Positions 11,348 to 24,000 of a DNA stretch of 64,000 nucleotides are shown in pieces; positions within the stretch are counted from its first letter, which is position 1, and each line of letters opens with the position of its first letter. The DNA comes from Tetracentron sinense (lineage: Eukaryota; Streptophyta; Magnoliopsida; Trochodendrales; Trochodendraceae): NCBI GenBank assembly GCA_015143295.1, contig CM026564.1, positions 9,846,416-9,910,415 on the forward strand, given 5' to 3'. A program made the position numbers and the translations under genes. The notes below the pieces were generated by a model. It ran no database searches and had not been told where the DNA came from. It was given only the letters and a program-made list of their open reading frames with translations.

Positions 11348-11845
11348 TTATATATCTAGATCTATGTGTTCATCCAAAATCTCACGCCTTAAGTTTTTAT
11401 TGGTTGAGACACATAGTCTACCCTTGAAAGTGATAGCTTCATTCCCATTCATCGAGAAATCCTCATATGCAATTTCTAAGGATTTAGCTCTATAGGCTAA
11501 TAGTTCTTCCTCTGTCCCTTGTAACTTTGTGATTCTGTTCAAAATAATTGGCATGGTTGCAATGTTAGCTAATAATGCTCCAGAGGTGCTAACACTAAAA
11601 CATGTTTCGTTGTTACACATGTCTTCTAACAACTTCTACTTTTGGATCATCAAGTGTGCCAATAGACAGGAGAGTTTTTTGCTAAGTGCATCTGCCACTA
11701 CATTAGCTTTTCCCGGATAATACTGAATCGAACAATCATAATCTTTGAAAAATTACACCCAACGATGTTATCTCAAGTTAAGCTCTTTTTGTGAAAATAG
11801 ATATTCGAGAATTTTGTGATATGTGAACACCTCGAATTTTATGCA
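11348..11845 (-). pseudogene. Chromovirus RNase H and linker before integrase
   Basis: Minus-strand reading shows FEVFTYH, LEYLFSQKELNLR, PGKANVVADALSKK and then EAITFKGRLCV...LRREILDE. These are the end of RNase H and the start of the integrase zinc-binding region. Several breaks are present. Confidence 0.8.
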
Positions 11846-12344
11846 ATTAATTCATATAAATAGGCTAAAATGAACAAAATATTTGAGTTTCTACATAAGC
11901 ATGGGTCGAGGGGGCAGTTGCCTCCTTAACTTAAAAAAAAAAACTACATTTTATACTGTTTAGGAAAGTGATTGAACTCTCGAAAGTACATAGCACAGCC
12001 GCACGGTTGAAAATCAAGCTGCCACAATTTACACATTCTTTAAATGGTGGGTCCACAATAGTGTTTGCACCTTTGGATTTCCAATCTTATGGCCTTTGCT
12101 CTTGACAATACATTTCTATCAGGAGTTTTAGATCACTTCCTAATTGTTTATTTTAAGATGACATAGCCATGTCAAGAGAGCATCTACTTCCTAACTTTCA
12201 AAATAATCCTTACAAGCAGCTACAAACACATCAGATTGCAACTTGGCCACACCCCATTATTTGCTCCCTCCTACAAGAAAATCTTCTGGTGGGGAAAGTA
12301 TATATTTTAAAAATATAGGTAATGAAATTGACCTATATGAAGGG
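11846..12344. other. Intergenic DNA, nothing recognised
   Basis: AT-rich sequence between the chromovirus remnant and a MITE. A short stem, ATATAGGT pairing with ACCTATAT, lies at 12313-12336. No open frame or RNA gene is supported. Confidence 0.5.
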
Positions 12345-12528
12345 GATAGGATCACATCCAATTGCAACTAAAGAGAGTTTAATGGTTACTTGTCACATTT
12401 GGATTGGAGGAAATAAAAATAAGCAGAAATTCAAATACAGATTTTTTTACAAAATCTTCCAATCTAGATGTGACTCATAAGCAATTGAACTCTCTTGGGT
12501 TCAATTGAAATTGGCTGTGATCTCATCT
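12345..12528. mobile_element. Short MITE with about 60 bp inverted ends
   Basis: GGATCACATCCAATTGC near 12349 pairs, with mismatches, with the complement of TTGGCTGTGATCTC at 12511-12524, and the similarity extends inward about 60 bp on each side (AGAGAGTT and GATTGG blocks). A related single arm lies near 14320-14368. The edges and target duplication are not resolved. Confidence 0.6.
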
Positions 12529-12572
12529 CTCGGAGGAGTTGCCTTGTTTGTGTTGAAGAGGAATGCTATGCA

Positions 12573-13615
12573 ATTTAGGGGTGTCAACGAGCTGAGCTGA
12601 GTTGAGCTGGGCACTACTAGGGCTCGGCTTGTTAGACTTTTACAGATGCTGAGACTCGGCTCGACATCGGATCGAGCTCAGAACGGTCAACTCGAGCTTG
12701 GCTCGTCCACAAATAGTTGAGCTCAAGCTCGGCTCGGCTCGATAATTTTTTTTTCTTTTTTAAATACATTGATAAGCACTAAATTCAATTAAAAAAAAAT
12801 TAAAAGGGTATTTTTCTTTTGGAATGTCATGTGACTCACGTGAAAGCTTGAGTTAAAACTTAATCAGAAATAATTATGTTAATGTATATTAAATATATCT
12901 TACCTAGGGCTGCACAAAGCCTGATCGGCCCGTTGGTGCGGCTTGGCTCGACTCGAGATCGGCCCAAATTTTAGGCTCGAACGGGCCAAGCCAAGCCTAA
13001 AAAAAAGGCCCGAATACTCAATCAAGCCGAGCTTGGGCCAACCCCTGTGTGGCTCGGCCCGGCTCGATTTATGCTCAATTCGGCCCGAACTCGGCTCGGC
13101 TCAACTAGAATATTATTAAAAAAATAAAAATATGATTTATATATATCATTATTATATATATAAATAATATAAAATATTATTTAAAAATAAAAAAAATATA
13201 AAAAGTATTCAAGCCGAGCTCGAGCCAAGCCAAGCCTGGCTAGAGCTTGAATCAATTCGGGCCAAGCCGAGTTTCGAGCCAGACTTTTGAAGTTGGGCTG
13301 AGCTGGGCTTTGGGCCTAGATCAAATCCTTTCAAGTCGATCCGGTTTGGCTAAGCCCGGAAAATCCCGGCCCGAATACAACCCTAATCTTACAAAAAAAA
13401 AAGGTATACTAATATATAATATAAATTGAATTTTTAAAGGGTATTATTATAAAATTAATCGAGTTGAGCTTCCTATTGTTCAAGCTCGACTCGTTTATTT
13501 TTCGAGCTCACTTATAAGGCTCGGCTCGACTTGGCTCAACGAGCCTAAAGTAAAAGCTCAAGCTCAGTTTATTTAGAGTCGAGCTGAGCTGCTCGACTCC
13601 TTGACACCCCTCGGA
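12573..13615. mobile_element. hAT-type non-autonomous TIR element, interrupted by a second one
   Basis: The ends AGGGGTGTCAA (12577-12587) and TTGACACCCCT (13601-13611) are perfect inverted repeats. The flanking 7 bp CTATGCA is duplicated at 12566-12572 and 13616-13622, close to the 8 bp expected of hAT elements. Its subterminal parts are built of GAGCTCGGCTCGA-like words. A 482 bp element at 12904-13385 is inserted in its middle, so the unit was originally about 550 bp. Confidence 0.8.
12904..13385. mobile_element. Nested hAT-like MITE (482 bp)
   Basis: It begins CTAGGGCTGCA and ends TACAACCCTA, imperfect inverted ends, with GGCCCG- and GGCTCGG-rich subterminal repeats around an AT-rich core. 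A 7 bp target copy ATCTTAC flanks it (12897-12903 and 13386-13392). It lies inside the element at 12573-13615 and is therefore younger. Confidence 0.78.
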
Positions 13616-13622
13616 CTATGCA

Positions 13623-14599
13623 TACTTGCACAAACAAACGTTTTCATACTTTCTCGCTTATAATAAAACAAAAACAAAAAAAAAAACTTGCATGACATGC
13701 TAAAAGTGGCAGTGACAGTCACATAACAGTATTATGGACTTTCAACCGTAAAAATGAAAGAAATAAAATACTTTATGCGCCCTTATTTGATTGCTAATAA
13801 AAAATGCAAGTACTAGTGGTGGTAGCGATAGAGGCAGTGGGGGGTGACTACGATGAAGGTGGTAGTGATGGTGGTGGTGGTGGTGGGGATTTGGGGCAGG
13901 ACATGAAATTGGAGATTTTTATTTTCATTTTATCCCCCCAATTTTTTTTCCTCATTTTTGAAAAAAAAATCTTACATTTATTTTCATTTTATCCAAAAAA
14001 AAAAGAAAAAGATCTTATATTATAAAATATTTTACATGCTTAAGTGAGTGAAACAAGCTAGCGAATCAAATTAAAGATTTTAAGTCAACCGAAAATTGAA
14101 TTATCTCATCCTATCTCTTGCAAATCGGGTTCACTCTAAAGTGACGAATTGTGAACCGCAAATCCAGATTCAAATTGACGTATCATTTAACATTGAGGGA
14201 TATAATACCATTGGACAAGTCTAAGGTGTAAAAATATATTAAAAGCAAATGTTATAATGTTGAACCTCAGAGTTAGTGAATCATAATCATAGTTAATAGA
14301 GATTAAAAGAGACACGTGTTGACCTGTGGGTACAATAAAACTCTCCGAGTTCAATCGCAATGGACTGTGATCCGATATCACTAAATGAAACTCGACTAGG
14401 CTTAACCCTAACTAACTAGGGTTAAAGCAATGAAGGTTGGATGGGTTTTATTCGGCTTCCACCGTTAGAAAATTCCGTGGGTTTACGGACACAGTTGAGA
14501 CAAAAAAAAAAGTTGTTGCTATTCGCGAGTTCGAGTGGGCCCGGATACGCGAAATCCTGGGAGGGTCTGTCGAGACGAGTGTGCCCCCCGTTTCCTACT
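13623..14599. other. Upstream region of the FRS gene
   Basis: AT-rich DNA with a short GGT/GGA microsatellite near 13856-13885 and poly-A/poly-T runs near 13940-14012. It must hold the FRS promoter, but no TATA box or defined factor site could be chosen with confidence. Confidence 0.45.
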
Positions 14600-14701
14600 T
14601 GAGATCCTCGACTGAATCTGAGAACCCAACTCTCTCTCTCTCTCTCTCTCTTAGAGGAAGAAGAAGACTTGGAACTTTCTGGACTTCGATCTCTCGACCA
14701 A
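14600..14701 (+). promoter_or_regulatory. Probable 5' untranslated exon of the FRS gene
   Basis: A CT-rich run (TCTCTCTC repeats, 14631-14651) and a purine-rich stretch end at CGACCAA followed by GTAAGC (14702), a good plant splice donor. A possible acceptor, TCTCAG, lies at 15448-15453, 20 bases before the start codon. CT-rich leaders and a leader intron are common in plant genes. This is inferred from splice words only. Confidence 0.45.
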
Positions 14702-15472
14702 GTAAGCCTTCCACTATCTTTTCATCTTTTACTGTAAATTTGAACACATTTTGCTCTATTCCGCCTTCGATTTTGTGTTCAATCAAAGACCAAATCTTGG
14801 TATCCCAGCTTTGCTTTCCGTCATTTATATTCTTGCATGATTAAACTGCAGATCTACCCTCCAAAAATGATTAAACTGCAGATTTCTCCTCAATTAGCAT
14901 CTGATTTCTTTATGGTAGATGGGGTGTTTTGAAATCTCTTTTATGTGTTTGTGGAGATCTCATTGCTCAAAATTTGAGACACGAATGAGATTTTTTTTTT
15001 CTGAAGAAGCATCCTAAGAAAAGAAGAAGAAAGAAACATATTTCTGAATTCCTTTGAATTGATTTTGACAATTGGTGAAACCTAGGGTCCTTTTTTAGTT
15101 GAGCCAGAGTACAATCTCTTCTATACACTGAATGGGTTGGCCCCATTGCTTAATGGGGTCCCACCCAAAGTGCCCAAAATTGTCCTGATTTGATGACCAT
15201 AACCATTTGCTTACGGGGGGCAAATGATGTTGATCGGATGGTTGCGGTTGTCCAATGAGGTTGGTTTTTGGCATAGGTGATATCCCTTGTGGGTCCCGTC
15301 ATTTAGCAGACCAGGGTGCCTTAGAGGTCCTCTTCGACAAATTTAGCTGCTTGATACATTGGTATTATGAATGCAAGTAGATTCACGGTATGTGTTTGTT
15401 GAAATGTTTGGAAAAAGTAGTGTTTGCAATGTCTTGATGTGATAGAATCTCAGTAGTGGCACATAACGTTGT

Positions 15473-18043
15473 ATGGCAGTGGGAGGCGAACATTGTGTGG
15501 GCGAGGAGGCGGAAATGATAGAAAGTTCTTCCGGAAAAGAGTTAGTTGTGTATGAAGGAGATGAAAATATAGAGCCATATAAGGGTATGGAGTTTGAATC
15601 TGAAGAGGCTGCCAAGGTATACTATGATATGTATGCCACGCGCATAGGCTTCATCATGCGTGTTGATGCATTCCGCCGTTCATTGCGCGATGGAAGTGTC
15701 ATTTGTCGTCGACTTGTATGTAATAAGGAGGGTTTTCGCAAAGCCAAACCCAAAACGAGTGAAAGCAGGAAGGTTCGAGCGATCACACGAGAAGGTTGTA
15801 AGGCAATGCTTATGGTAAAGAGAGAGAAGACAGGGAAATGGATGGTGTCGAAATTTATAAAGGAGCATAATCATCCATTGGTGGTTTCCTCGGGTAACAG
15901 TCGCCGGAGTTTGCTTCTATCTTACACACCGGTTAGTTCTTTATAGTTGAACATTGTTTTGAAAATGAATAGCTTTCTTCATAAGTATTGTTATTTAGTA
16001 TTTCTATATGCTATTCTTATTTGCATTTATCAATCATTCAAAGCAGTGATAGGATTCTTCCTATTTTCCATATTGTAACTTTTGATGGGCAATGCATTTC
16101 ATTTCGTTCAAAATTAAGTGACTTATGTGGCCTATAATCTATATATTTAAATTCTAAACTATAATCCTATTATGGCGTGTAGAGATGGTGAATATCACTT
16201 ATCTCTGCCAAAACCTGAAGTTACAATTAGTTGTTTTCATAGATTGTATCCATGGTCTTAAAAATTGCTAAAGCCATTACATTACGGTTTCGACAAAAAC
16301 CGAACCGTTCCGTTACCCGAAATATAAACAGTGTTACGTTAAATAAAGATAGCCATTTTCAATAAAACTAACCCTCGTTTTTAGTTTAAATGACCATTAA
16401 AATAGTATTTTTTTTAAAGAGACGTTTTTAGAATAAACGAATCATTTATACTAAAAATGGTATTTTTTAAAAAGGAAAATTAAAAAAACAAAACGGGGGT
16501 CCGTATTTTTTTTTTGCTATAAATGACCATAAGTTGTGTCGTTTATAGTAAAAATGACACAAAAAATAAAAAAAGGGACGGGTCGTAATGGCCATTACAC
16601 AACAGTTCTGACAGGTTCCGTTACGAACGCCGAATAGTTATTTTAAACCTTGATTGTACCTATTGATTATTAACAAGTCAGTTTTGCTAAAAGGTCTGCT
16701 ATGCATATTGGTATGGAATCAGGATTATTGGATGAAATTACTCAATGTATTTGTCTTAAGAAGGTAAGACTCCCCTGTGAAGTGGTGCATTGTGAAATTT
16801 AATAGTTCTCATTTGGTAAGTGCATCACACTAATCAACTCATATTTAGATACTCTAATTTTCTAAAAGTAACATCCTAGAGTGGGAGGGAGGGAGGGAGG
16901 GAGAGAGAGAGAGAGAGAAAGAGAGAGAGCTTTACCCCTAAAGGGAAACTTAGAACGCGTGGCATTCATAGTAAATAAAAAAGAATATCTTCCAATGCCA
17001 AATAGGTTAACCTTATCTAGTGAAAAAAACTTCAGCATTATATTTTGGAATATCAATATTGCCAAAAAAAAAAACAAGAATAGTCCTAAATATCATAAAA
17101 CCAATTGGAAAAGCATTTGCATCTTTATTGCTTTCTCTGTAAATGTGATCAAATGAGAAATTTTGTGGGAATTCAGTCATTCCAATATTCCCAACTCGAC
17201 TAAAGCATAGCATATAAACAATCAAAAAATGAATATGAAATATACTAGACAAGAGTATATGAACTATAGGATTCTAAGAACCATATTGGCTGTTTGAGAA
17301 AGTATGTGTAGAGTCGTAGAATAGAGAAATATAATTAGATTTGTGTAAACTTTATTTAGAGCCTAAATCATATATCCATAAAAATAATGTAGGATAAAAT
17401 TGGAAAAGTAGTCACCGACTGATCGGTGCGGCAGTTAGGCATCCTTAGACGAAAGAGTAGTCTTTCAGGATTGTTCGTTGTGTGTCACCACCTCCCACCT
17501 ATCCTACACACATTCGATCAAGGTTTTCATTGCGAAGCTATAGTCAAGGTGCACAAAATGATTGAGAAGAAGCAAGCTCGAAGTCATCATATGTTTCTAA
17601 CAAACATATGCTTTCATTCCTAAACCCTAAAATACAGTAATCTATTTGGATAATAACATATTTTAATTTAAGTCTTCCTTTTCGTTTTATTTTGGAGTGA
17701 TGAACATGTATGGGAGATACTTTCCTTTTCATTATGCAGTTGTGGTCTTGGGAGAGGATCTGATTCTAACAATCATATGTGTTCATTCCTAGACTCTACA
17801 TTACAATAATCTATTTCAACAAAAACATTCTAGAGTTGTCCCTTAAAATCATTGCAGAAAATAGTCAACGTTTTAAAACGTGAAGGCGTAAGGCGAGGTG
17901 TTTGGACCTCAAGATGCATGAGGTGTAAGCCTCAAGGTGTAAGGCTTTAGCCTCACAAGAAAGCCTAATGCTCTCTCATTTTAATAAATAACTAAAATAT
18001 AAAAAATGCTAATTACTCAAAAAGTTAATGAAAGATTATAGTA

Positions 18044-18078
<35 letters not shown>

Positions 18079-21000
18079 TATAGAGAGAGAGATATTTAAT
18101 CATACATATATTTGTATTCGTGTACATTGTGTGTGGGCGCTCACGCGTGTACATATTGGAAATACTATATAAATTATTAACTATCACAAAAATAAATATA
18201 AGGGCAAACAAATGTTTGAATGTAGATTTACTTCTTTGTTCATATACATATTGAAGATGATATTCAATCATCAATTTATATGGTGGATTTAGAATTTTAG
18301 TATAAATTTACAATAAGTCATTAACTATATTGTAGGCCAATGACTTCAAAGTTTGCAATGCCTAGTAGGAAAATTATCGTGAATTAGACTTAAAAGAGTT
18401 TTAAAAGTCTAAATACGTTAAACATAATAAATTAAGGTGGCGTTTGGTAACACTAATCTAAATAGGTAGAGCTTATTTGAAAATTGTGCGTAGTTAAACT
18501 TTAGATTGTTAAGTTGAAGGTTAATTGCATGTCTACATCTTTTTGAAGTAGGGGTTTTACCTCTTAAGTAAAAAGTAGCTAAGAGCTACTTTTTAAAGTA
18601 GAGGTTTTCACCTTTAAAATCTCCACTTCGAATTGATGTAGACATGCAATTAATCTTCAACTTAACAATCTGAAGTTCAACTAAGCATAATTTTCAAATA
18701 AGCTCTACCTATTCAGATTAGTTTTACCAAACGCCACCTAAGTGTTGGTTGAAAATAATATCAATCAATAAAGTAGAACTCCAACCATTCTCCTTATGGA
18801 AACTGCTTGCCATTGGGATCAGCCAGTTGCCCTTTCATTTTGCTTCGGCAATAGATCAAAATAGAGGCAACAAAGCCACCCTATTTAGATCCCTGGATCG
18901 CGTTATTCGATTAGCGGACGCCACAAGACAAATTTCATCATTTTCAATGTGTTATCTGTAATAATCAAATAAATAAAGTGTTATTTGTTATTAGTTAAAA
19001 CGAATTATAACTTTAAAAATCGACATTTAAGTCTCAATTATGTTGCTAGAACTCTAATTTTAGATAATGTATGAGGCGTATGCCATAGACATAAAGTGAG
19101 CCTCATAGTGAGTGTTCCTTATGTGAGCCTCATACTTTGAGGCGTGAGCCTCATGGGATTTAAACCTCATGGTTGAGGCTCAAGGCATTTTCCTTAAGCC
19201 TCTCCTCAAGTAAAGCCTCGAGGCGTAAGCTTCACAGACCTCTTAAAACACTGATTTGAGAAAGTATGGGTAGAGTCATAGAATAAGAGAAATATAATTA
19301 GATTTTTGGAGACTTTCTTTAGAGCCTAAATATAAAAATAATATAGGATAGAATTGGAAAAGAAGTTACCAACTGATCGGTTCGGCAATCAGGCATCCTT
19401 AGACGAAAGAGTGGTCATTCAGGAATGTTCTTTGTGTGTCACCACCTCCCACCTATCTTATTCATTCGATCAAGGTTGTCATTGCGAAGCTATAGTCAAG
19501 GTGCACAAAATGATTGATAAGAAGCAAGCTCGAATTTTCATCTTATGTTTCTAACAAATAACAATCATATGCTTTCACTCCTAAACCCTCAAATGCAGTA
19601 AACGATTTCAATAATAGCATGTTTTAATTTGAGCCTTCCTTTTTTTTTTAATTCTGCAGTGATTAACATGTATCTTATTCTAACAATCATATGTGTTCAT
19701 TCCTAGACTCTACATTACAATAATCTATTTGAACCAAAATATTCCAGAGTTGTCCCTCAAATTCATTGCAGAAAATAAAATATTAGTGTAAAAATAAATA
19801 AAAATTAGGTTCATGTGAACGTCATACATTCTTATGCAAATCCTGGCTAAACCCTACTTCAAAAGCTTTTCAAATTTGATCACCTAAGAGGAATAAGAAT
19901 ATTAAGACAAAGAAAAAAATTAGGTCTTAATAGAGGAAAAACCTAGATGAAAGAGAGAGAGAGAGAGAGGCGGAGAAGATACTTATTGGCCGTCGACAGA
20001 GTATTGTCGCTGGAATACTAAATGGCGTCTACTCTGTGAAGGTGTCGTTGGATGAGTTATGGGCATAGGAGAGAGGAGAAGAGAGGAGAGAAAGAAAGAA
20101 AGAGAGCTTGAGTCATTTTTTTTTTGTCGGGTCTCCTCGTAATTAAAAAGTCTTAAGGCCATGAGACCTTAATTATAAGACCTTTTGGTGGGTGTTGAAA
20201 GGCTGCCTTTTTACATCATTTAAGTGACACGACTCACGGGGTTTGCAAGTGCCGGGATTTTTTTTACCAAAAGAACTACATTAAAATATGTAGTTCCCTG
20301 GAAATTGGAAGCCCCGCCACCAATTCACGTGAAAAGACAGGGCATTAGAGCTAGCATCTTTGGTAGCCCAACCTTACATCAAATTTATAATTATCCTTTA
20401 GAGAGACCCACTCAGACGTAAAATAGAATCATGTAAGATCTATATACTTCTCGCATTCTTACAAGAGCTTATGACCATGTGTATGGGTGCAATCTTAATA
20501 GCATCTTACAAAAGAAGGGTTTTAGTGTTAGGTTGGGATATGGACTAAGAGATGCATTGAAGTGTTTTTATTCCGCATTCCTTGTGAGAAGACCATAAAC
20601 GATTTTCTCAACTTTTTAACAGGATTGGGACAAAGAATTCTGCATTGCTCTTTTCTTGTCAGGAAAGGATTAATAGGTTATTGGAGTAAGCAGTGGAGCT
20701 TCATCTCCTCAGGCTTTAAAGTAGGAAACTATGATGATTTCTCATAATAGAAACTGAAATCCTAGAGGAAAGAGAAAAAGAGAAAAAATGGAGAGAAAAG
20801 ATTAGGGGGCTGTTCCTGTTTGTGTTATTTGTATCACTTTTATCCTCAAGATATGATACATTGTATCTACTCCCGTAAAAATAATATATCTCAACACTCC
20901 TCCCTCAAGCTGTACATAGATATCTATATCATACCTAACTTGTTAAGAACAAATTTTAAGTTTGCTTTGGCAAGACCTTTAGTATGTATATCAACAAGTT

Positions 21001-24000
21001 GATTTTTTGTTGTAACAAACTAGTAAACAAAAAATTTGAGAAATAGCCTGCCCTCAGATGAAGTGCTTGTTGACCTCTATGTGTTTAGTGTGATCATGCT
21101 GAACCGGATTTTGAGCAATTTTGATGGTTGTCTTGTTGTCATAGAACAACTTCATTGGAACACCTATTTTGATTTCCAAATTACGTAATAATATTTTCAA
21201 CCACAACAATTCTGCCATACCATGGGCCATTACCCTATATTTGCCTTTTGCACTAGACTTAGCCACCACACTTTACTTCTTACTCCAAGTTATGAGATTA
21301 CCCAAGGTTTTGAATGTCGATATTGCTCGACATGTCGAGCCGGAGAAAAAAATATATCGGAGATATATTGAAAGATATATCGTTTATCGGTATTTTTAGA
21401 AAAATGACAAAAAAAGGGGCAAAACATGGAATTTTGTAGTGAAACTTCAGGAAATGTTATAATAGATGTTAATATACCTTTTATAATAAAATATTAAGAA
21501 AAACAATAATATACATAAGAGATGCAATTAGAAGAGAGTAAAGATGTGCGCTAACGAGTGATGATAATGTATGATTGATTTATGTTTCATTCATTTCTCA
21601 ATCAATCATAAATTCATAATTTATAAGATTCATATAATACAAACCTACACAATACAACCCACCAAAAGAACTACAATCACCACCAAAAGGAGTTATGCGG
21701 AGGTTCGAAGTCATCATCTCTGTCCTGACTAGGCTGGCTATAGTACTGGTTCTTCACATATGTACAAAACTGTGTCCAACTCATCACATTATGGTACATA
21801 GAGGTGTATACTCATGTACAAAACGTTGGTAGTAATGTGGGCTAAGATGTAGTAACATGCCCATCAGTGGATACTATGGGTGATGAGGCATAACTGCCAC
21901 CGGCACTGGGATTTGGAATGCGTGACATATGGAGGTGGTTCATACCCTGAGACATATCCATATGGATATTGGGCCTCTGGTTGTCAATTGTCGTAGCTAT
22001 GTTCTTGAGAGCCCGATGCCTGAGACTGTGCATCCTAGTCATGGTTTGAGGACCGTGTACATTGAGACCCTCTAGAACTAGAGTCTGAATGTTCCATGGC
22101 CTCAAACCAAGCATCGTGTTCCTTGCCCCTGCCCCTGCCCCTGCCTCTGCCCTTGCCCTTGCCCTTGCCCTTGCCCTTGCCCTATCGACAAGAGATGTAA
22201 TATCTCGGTTGGCTTGTTGCTGGATGTGAAGTTGGGGCACCATGATCTTGTCCTGTGTAGAATGGTCGAAGCCAGCCTTTATGGTGAATGGGCTCAGATG
22301 CCTTTGGCTCTCATTTGGTCTAACTCTGACGTTGCCTCCATCCCCAGGATTGTCACCGCTTCCGCTGCTCTCATCATGGTCATCACCACCTTCACTATTA
22401 CTATCAGACAATCTACTTGTCCCAGTGGTTGTTGTACCTAAAGTCCCAGGACCTTTTGGATTTCTCATCATCTCATTAAATGATTTTGCGTTGGAGCTGT
22501 TCCTACTGGTGCTAGATCCCACTTTTGTAGCAATAACCCTTTCCACATCGGGCCTATCTCAGCGGCAGCGCTAGCTATAGTTGCGTTTGGATGCCCATCA
22601 TTTTCATTAAGGGATGAAGCCTTAACCCACTCAGAAAGTGGGTTATCTTGATCATCAGTGGCACCGATTAACATTAGGTCTAAAGGATCCCGCTCAAGTT
22701 GCCTCCCAGTGTCAATTTGCAGTTGCTTGAGTTGTAACTTCATATTATAGTGACAGAAGACTAGTTTTTGTAGCCAAGTAAAGGATCCCGCTCAAGTTGC
22801 CTCCCAGTGTCAATTTGCAGTTGTTTGAGTTGTAACTTCATATTATAGTGACAGAAGATTGGTTTTTGTAGCCAAGTCGGTTCCGTTGCTTTGGGTAGAT
22901 GAGGGCAAATGTACTCCAATTCCACTCACATGCTGAAGAAGAAGCAGTCTGTGCTAACACGCGAGCCGCCAACTTTTTGAGGTTTGGACAGTCGGTTCCG
23001 TACATTTTCCACCAATCAATTGACAATTAAACATTATTATCCATTAGTTTCATAGATATTTTGATGCAGAGAAATAAACTATAGTTACTTTATTGTGTAG
23101 AAATTACTCATCCGGCGTTATCCTAGACTTTGCCTCTTTAGTAGAAGCTCGTCCAAAGCTCCCTCTCGTATCCCTGAAGCGCACTAGCTATAGATTTTGA
23201 GAAAACATGTTCCAATTAGATAGAATATATTAGAATGCAATAATGCACATAAATATGCTATAGTTAATGAGAGAAAGCCATCTCACCTCATTCCCGAAGT
23301 CTCCTTTTTGCTTGCACTTCGGGTCCAACCTTTCGAAGATGTCGTGAACGACCTTCACTAAGTCATCCCGATTCCCCAATTGGTGATTATAGTGGTACAT
23401 TAGGTTCAAATAATATGCTGAAATGTGAAAGTTATACGATATGCAATTATATCAACGGGGCAATAACATTTAATGTAAACATCTAATAAACATCAAACTT
23501 ACCAACAACATGAAGGGGATGCTCCAATGTCCTATCTTAACAGGCATCGATAATCTTGTGGACCCACTTGCTTCCACAAGGGCACACATTCTTTATCGAC
23601 GCCTTCATTACCTGTATTAATTCGTACACAGAACCCATAGTCGGCCATTTATCTATATCTATTACCCTTAATACATGGTAAATAGACTCCCTTAATACAC
23701 GGTAAAAGGCTCTAGTATGGCAACCATCTCATCCACTTTATCCCAAAATGTGTTAAAGATAATGTTCTCAACTTTCTTTGCCAAAACAGTGCGCTTGTGT
23801 GCATACTCCGCCCAATCATTCCCAGTGAACAATGCCTTTAGTCCAATTTTAGGTTTCGACAGACTCTCCAGACAATGTAATTGGTGGTGAAGCGTGGCGC
23901 CCCTGGCCGTACTATTTCACCACCATAGAAGGCCCTCATCTTCGTTAGAACTCAATTGTGGTTGTATGTGAAGTTGGTTATTGTCCTTACTTCTTCAATA

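Larger units (their letters stand above)
7032..11845 (-). mobile_element. Ty3/gypsy chromovirus (Tekay/Del-like) fragment, broken and interrupted
   Basis: Minus-strand pol remnants run from RNase H (about 11640-11845) through the linker and zinc-binding region to integrase (about 11165 down to 10873). They resume at 7194-7032 after an inserted solo LTR. Recognisable blocks include PGKANVVADALSKK of RNase H, DRLTKSALFL and DTRFTSRF of integrase, and MERVNQ...DSWDKHLPLVKFAYNN on the far side. The left end is cut by the Tat LTR at 7031. Upstream of RNase H nothing of the element remains. Several breaks are present and it is the oldest layer in this part of the window. Confidence 0.85.

Noticed and set aside
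14437-14844. 135-codon plus-strand frame
   Set aside because: It crosses the likely leader exon and its splice donor, is dominated by a serine run from a CT microsatellite, and has no motif.
17293-19777. Direct repeats read as LTRs of one retrotransposon
   Set aside because: No primer site or polypurine tract, ends not TG...CA in both copies, and the interior is a TIR element.
21842-22546. A separate host Arg/Ala-rich gene
   Set aside because: It follows the hAT dimerisation domain in order and the Arg-Ala run comes from a hexanucleotide repeat.
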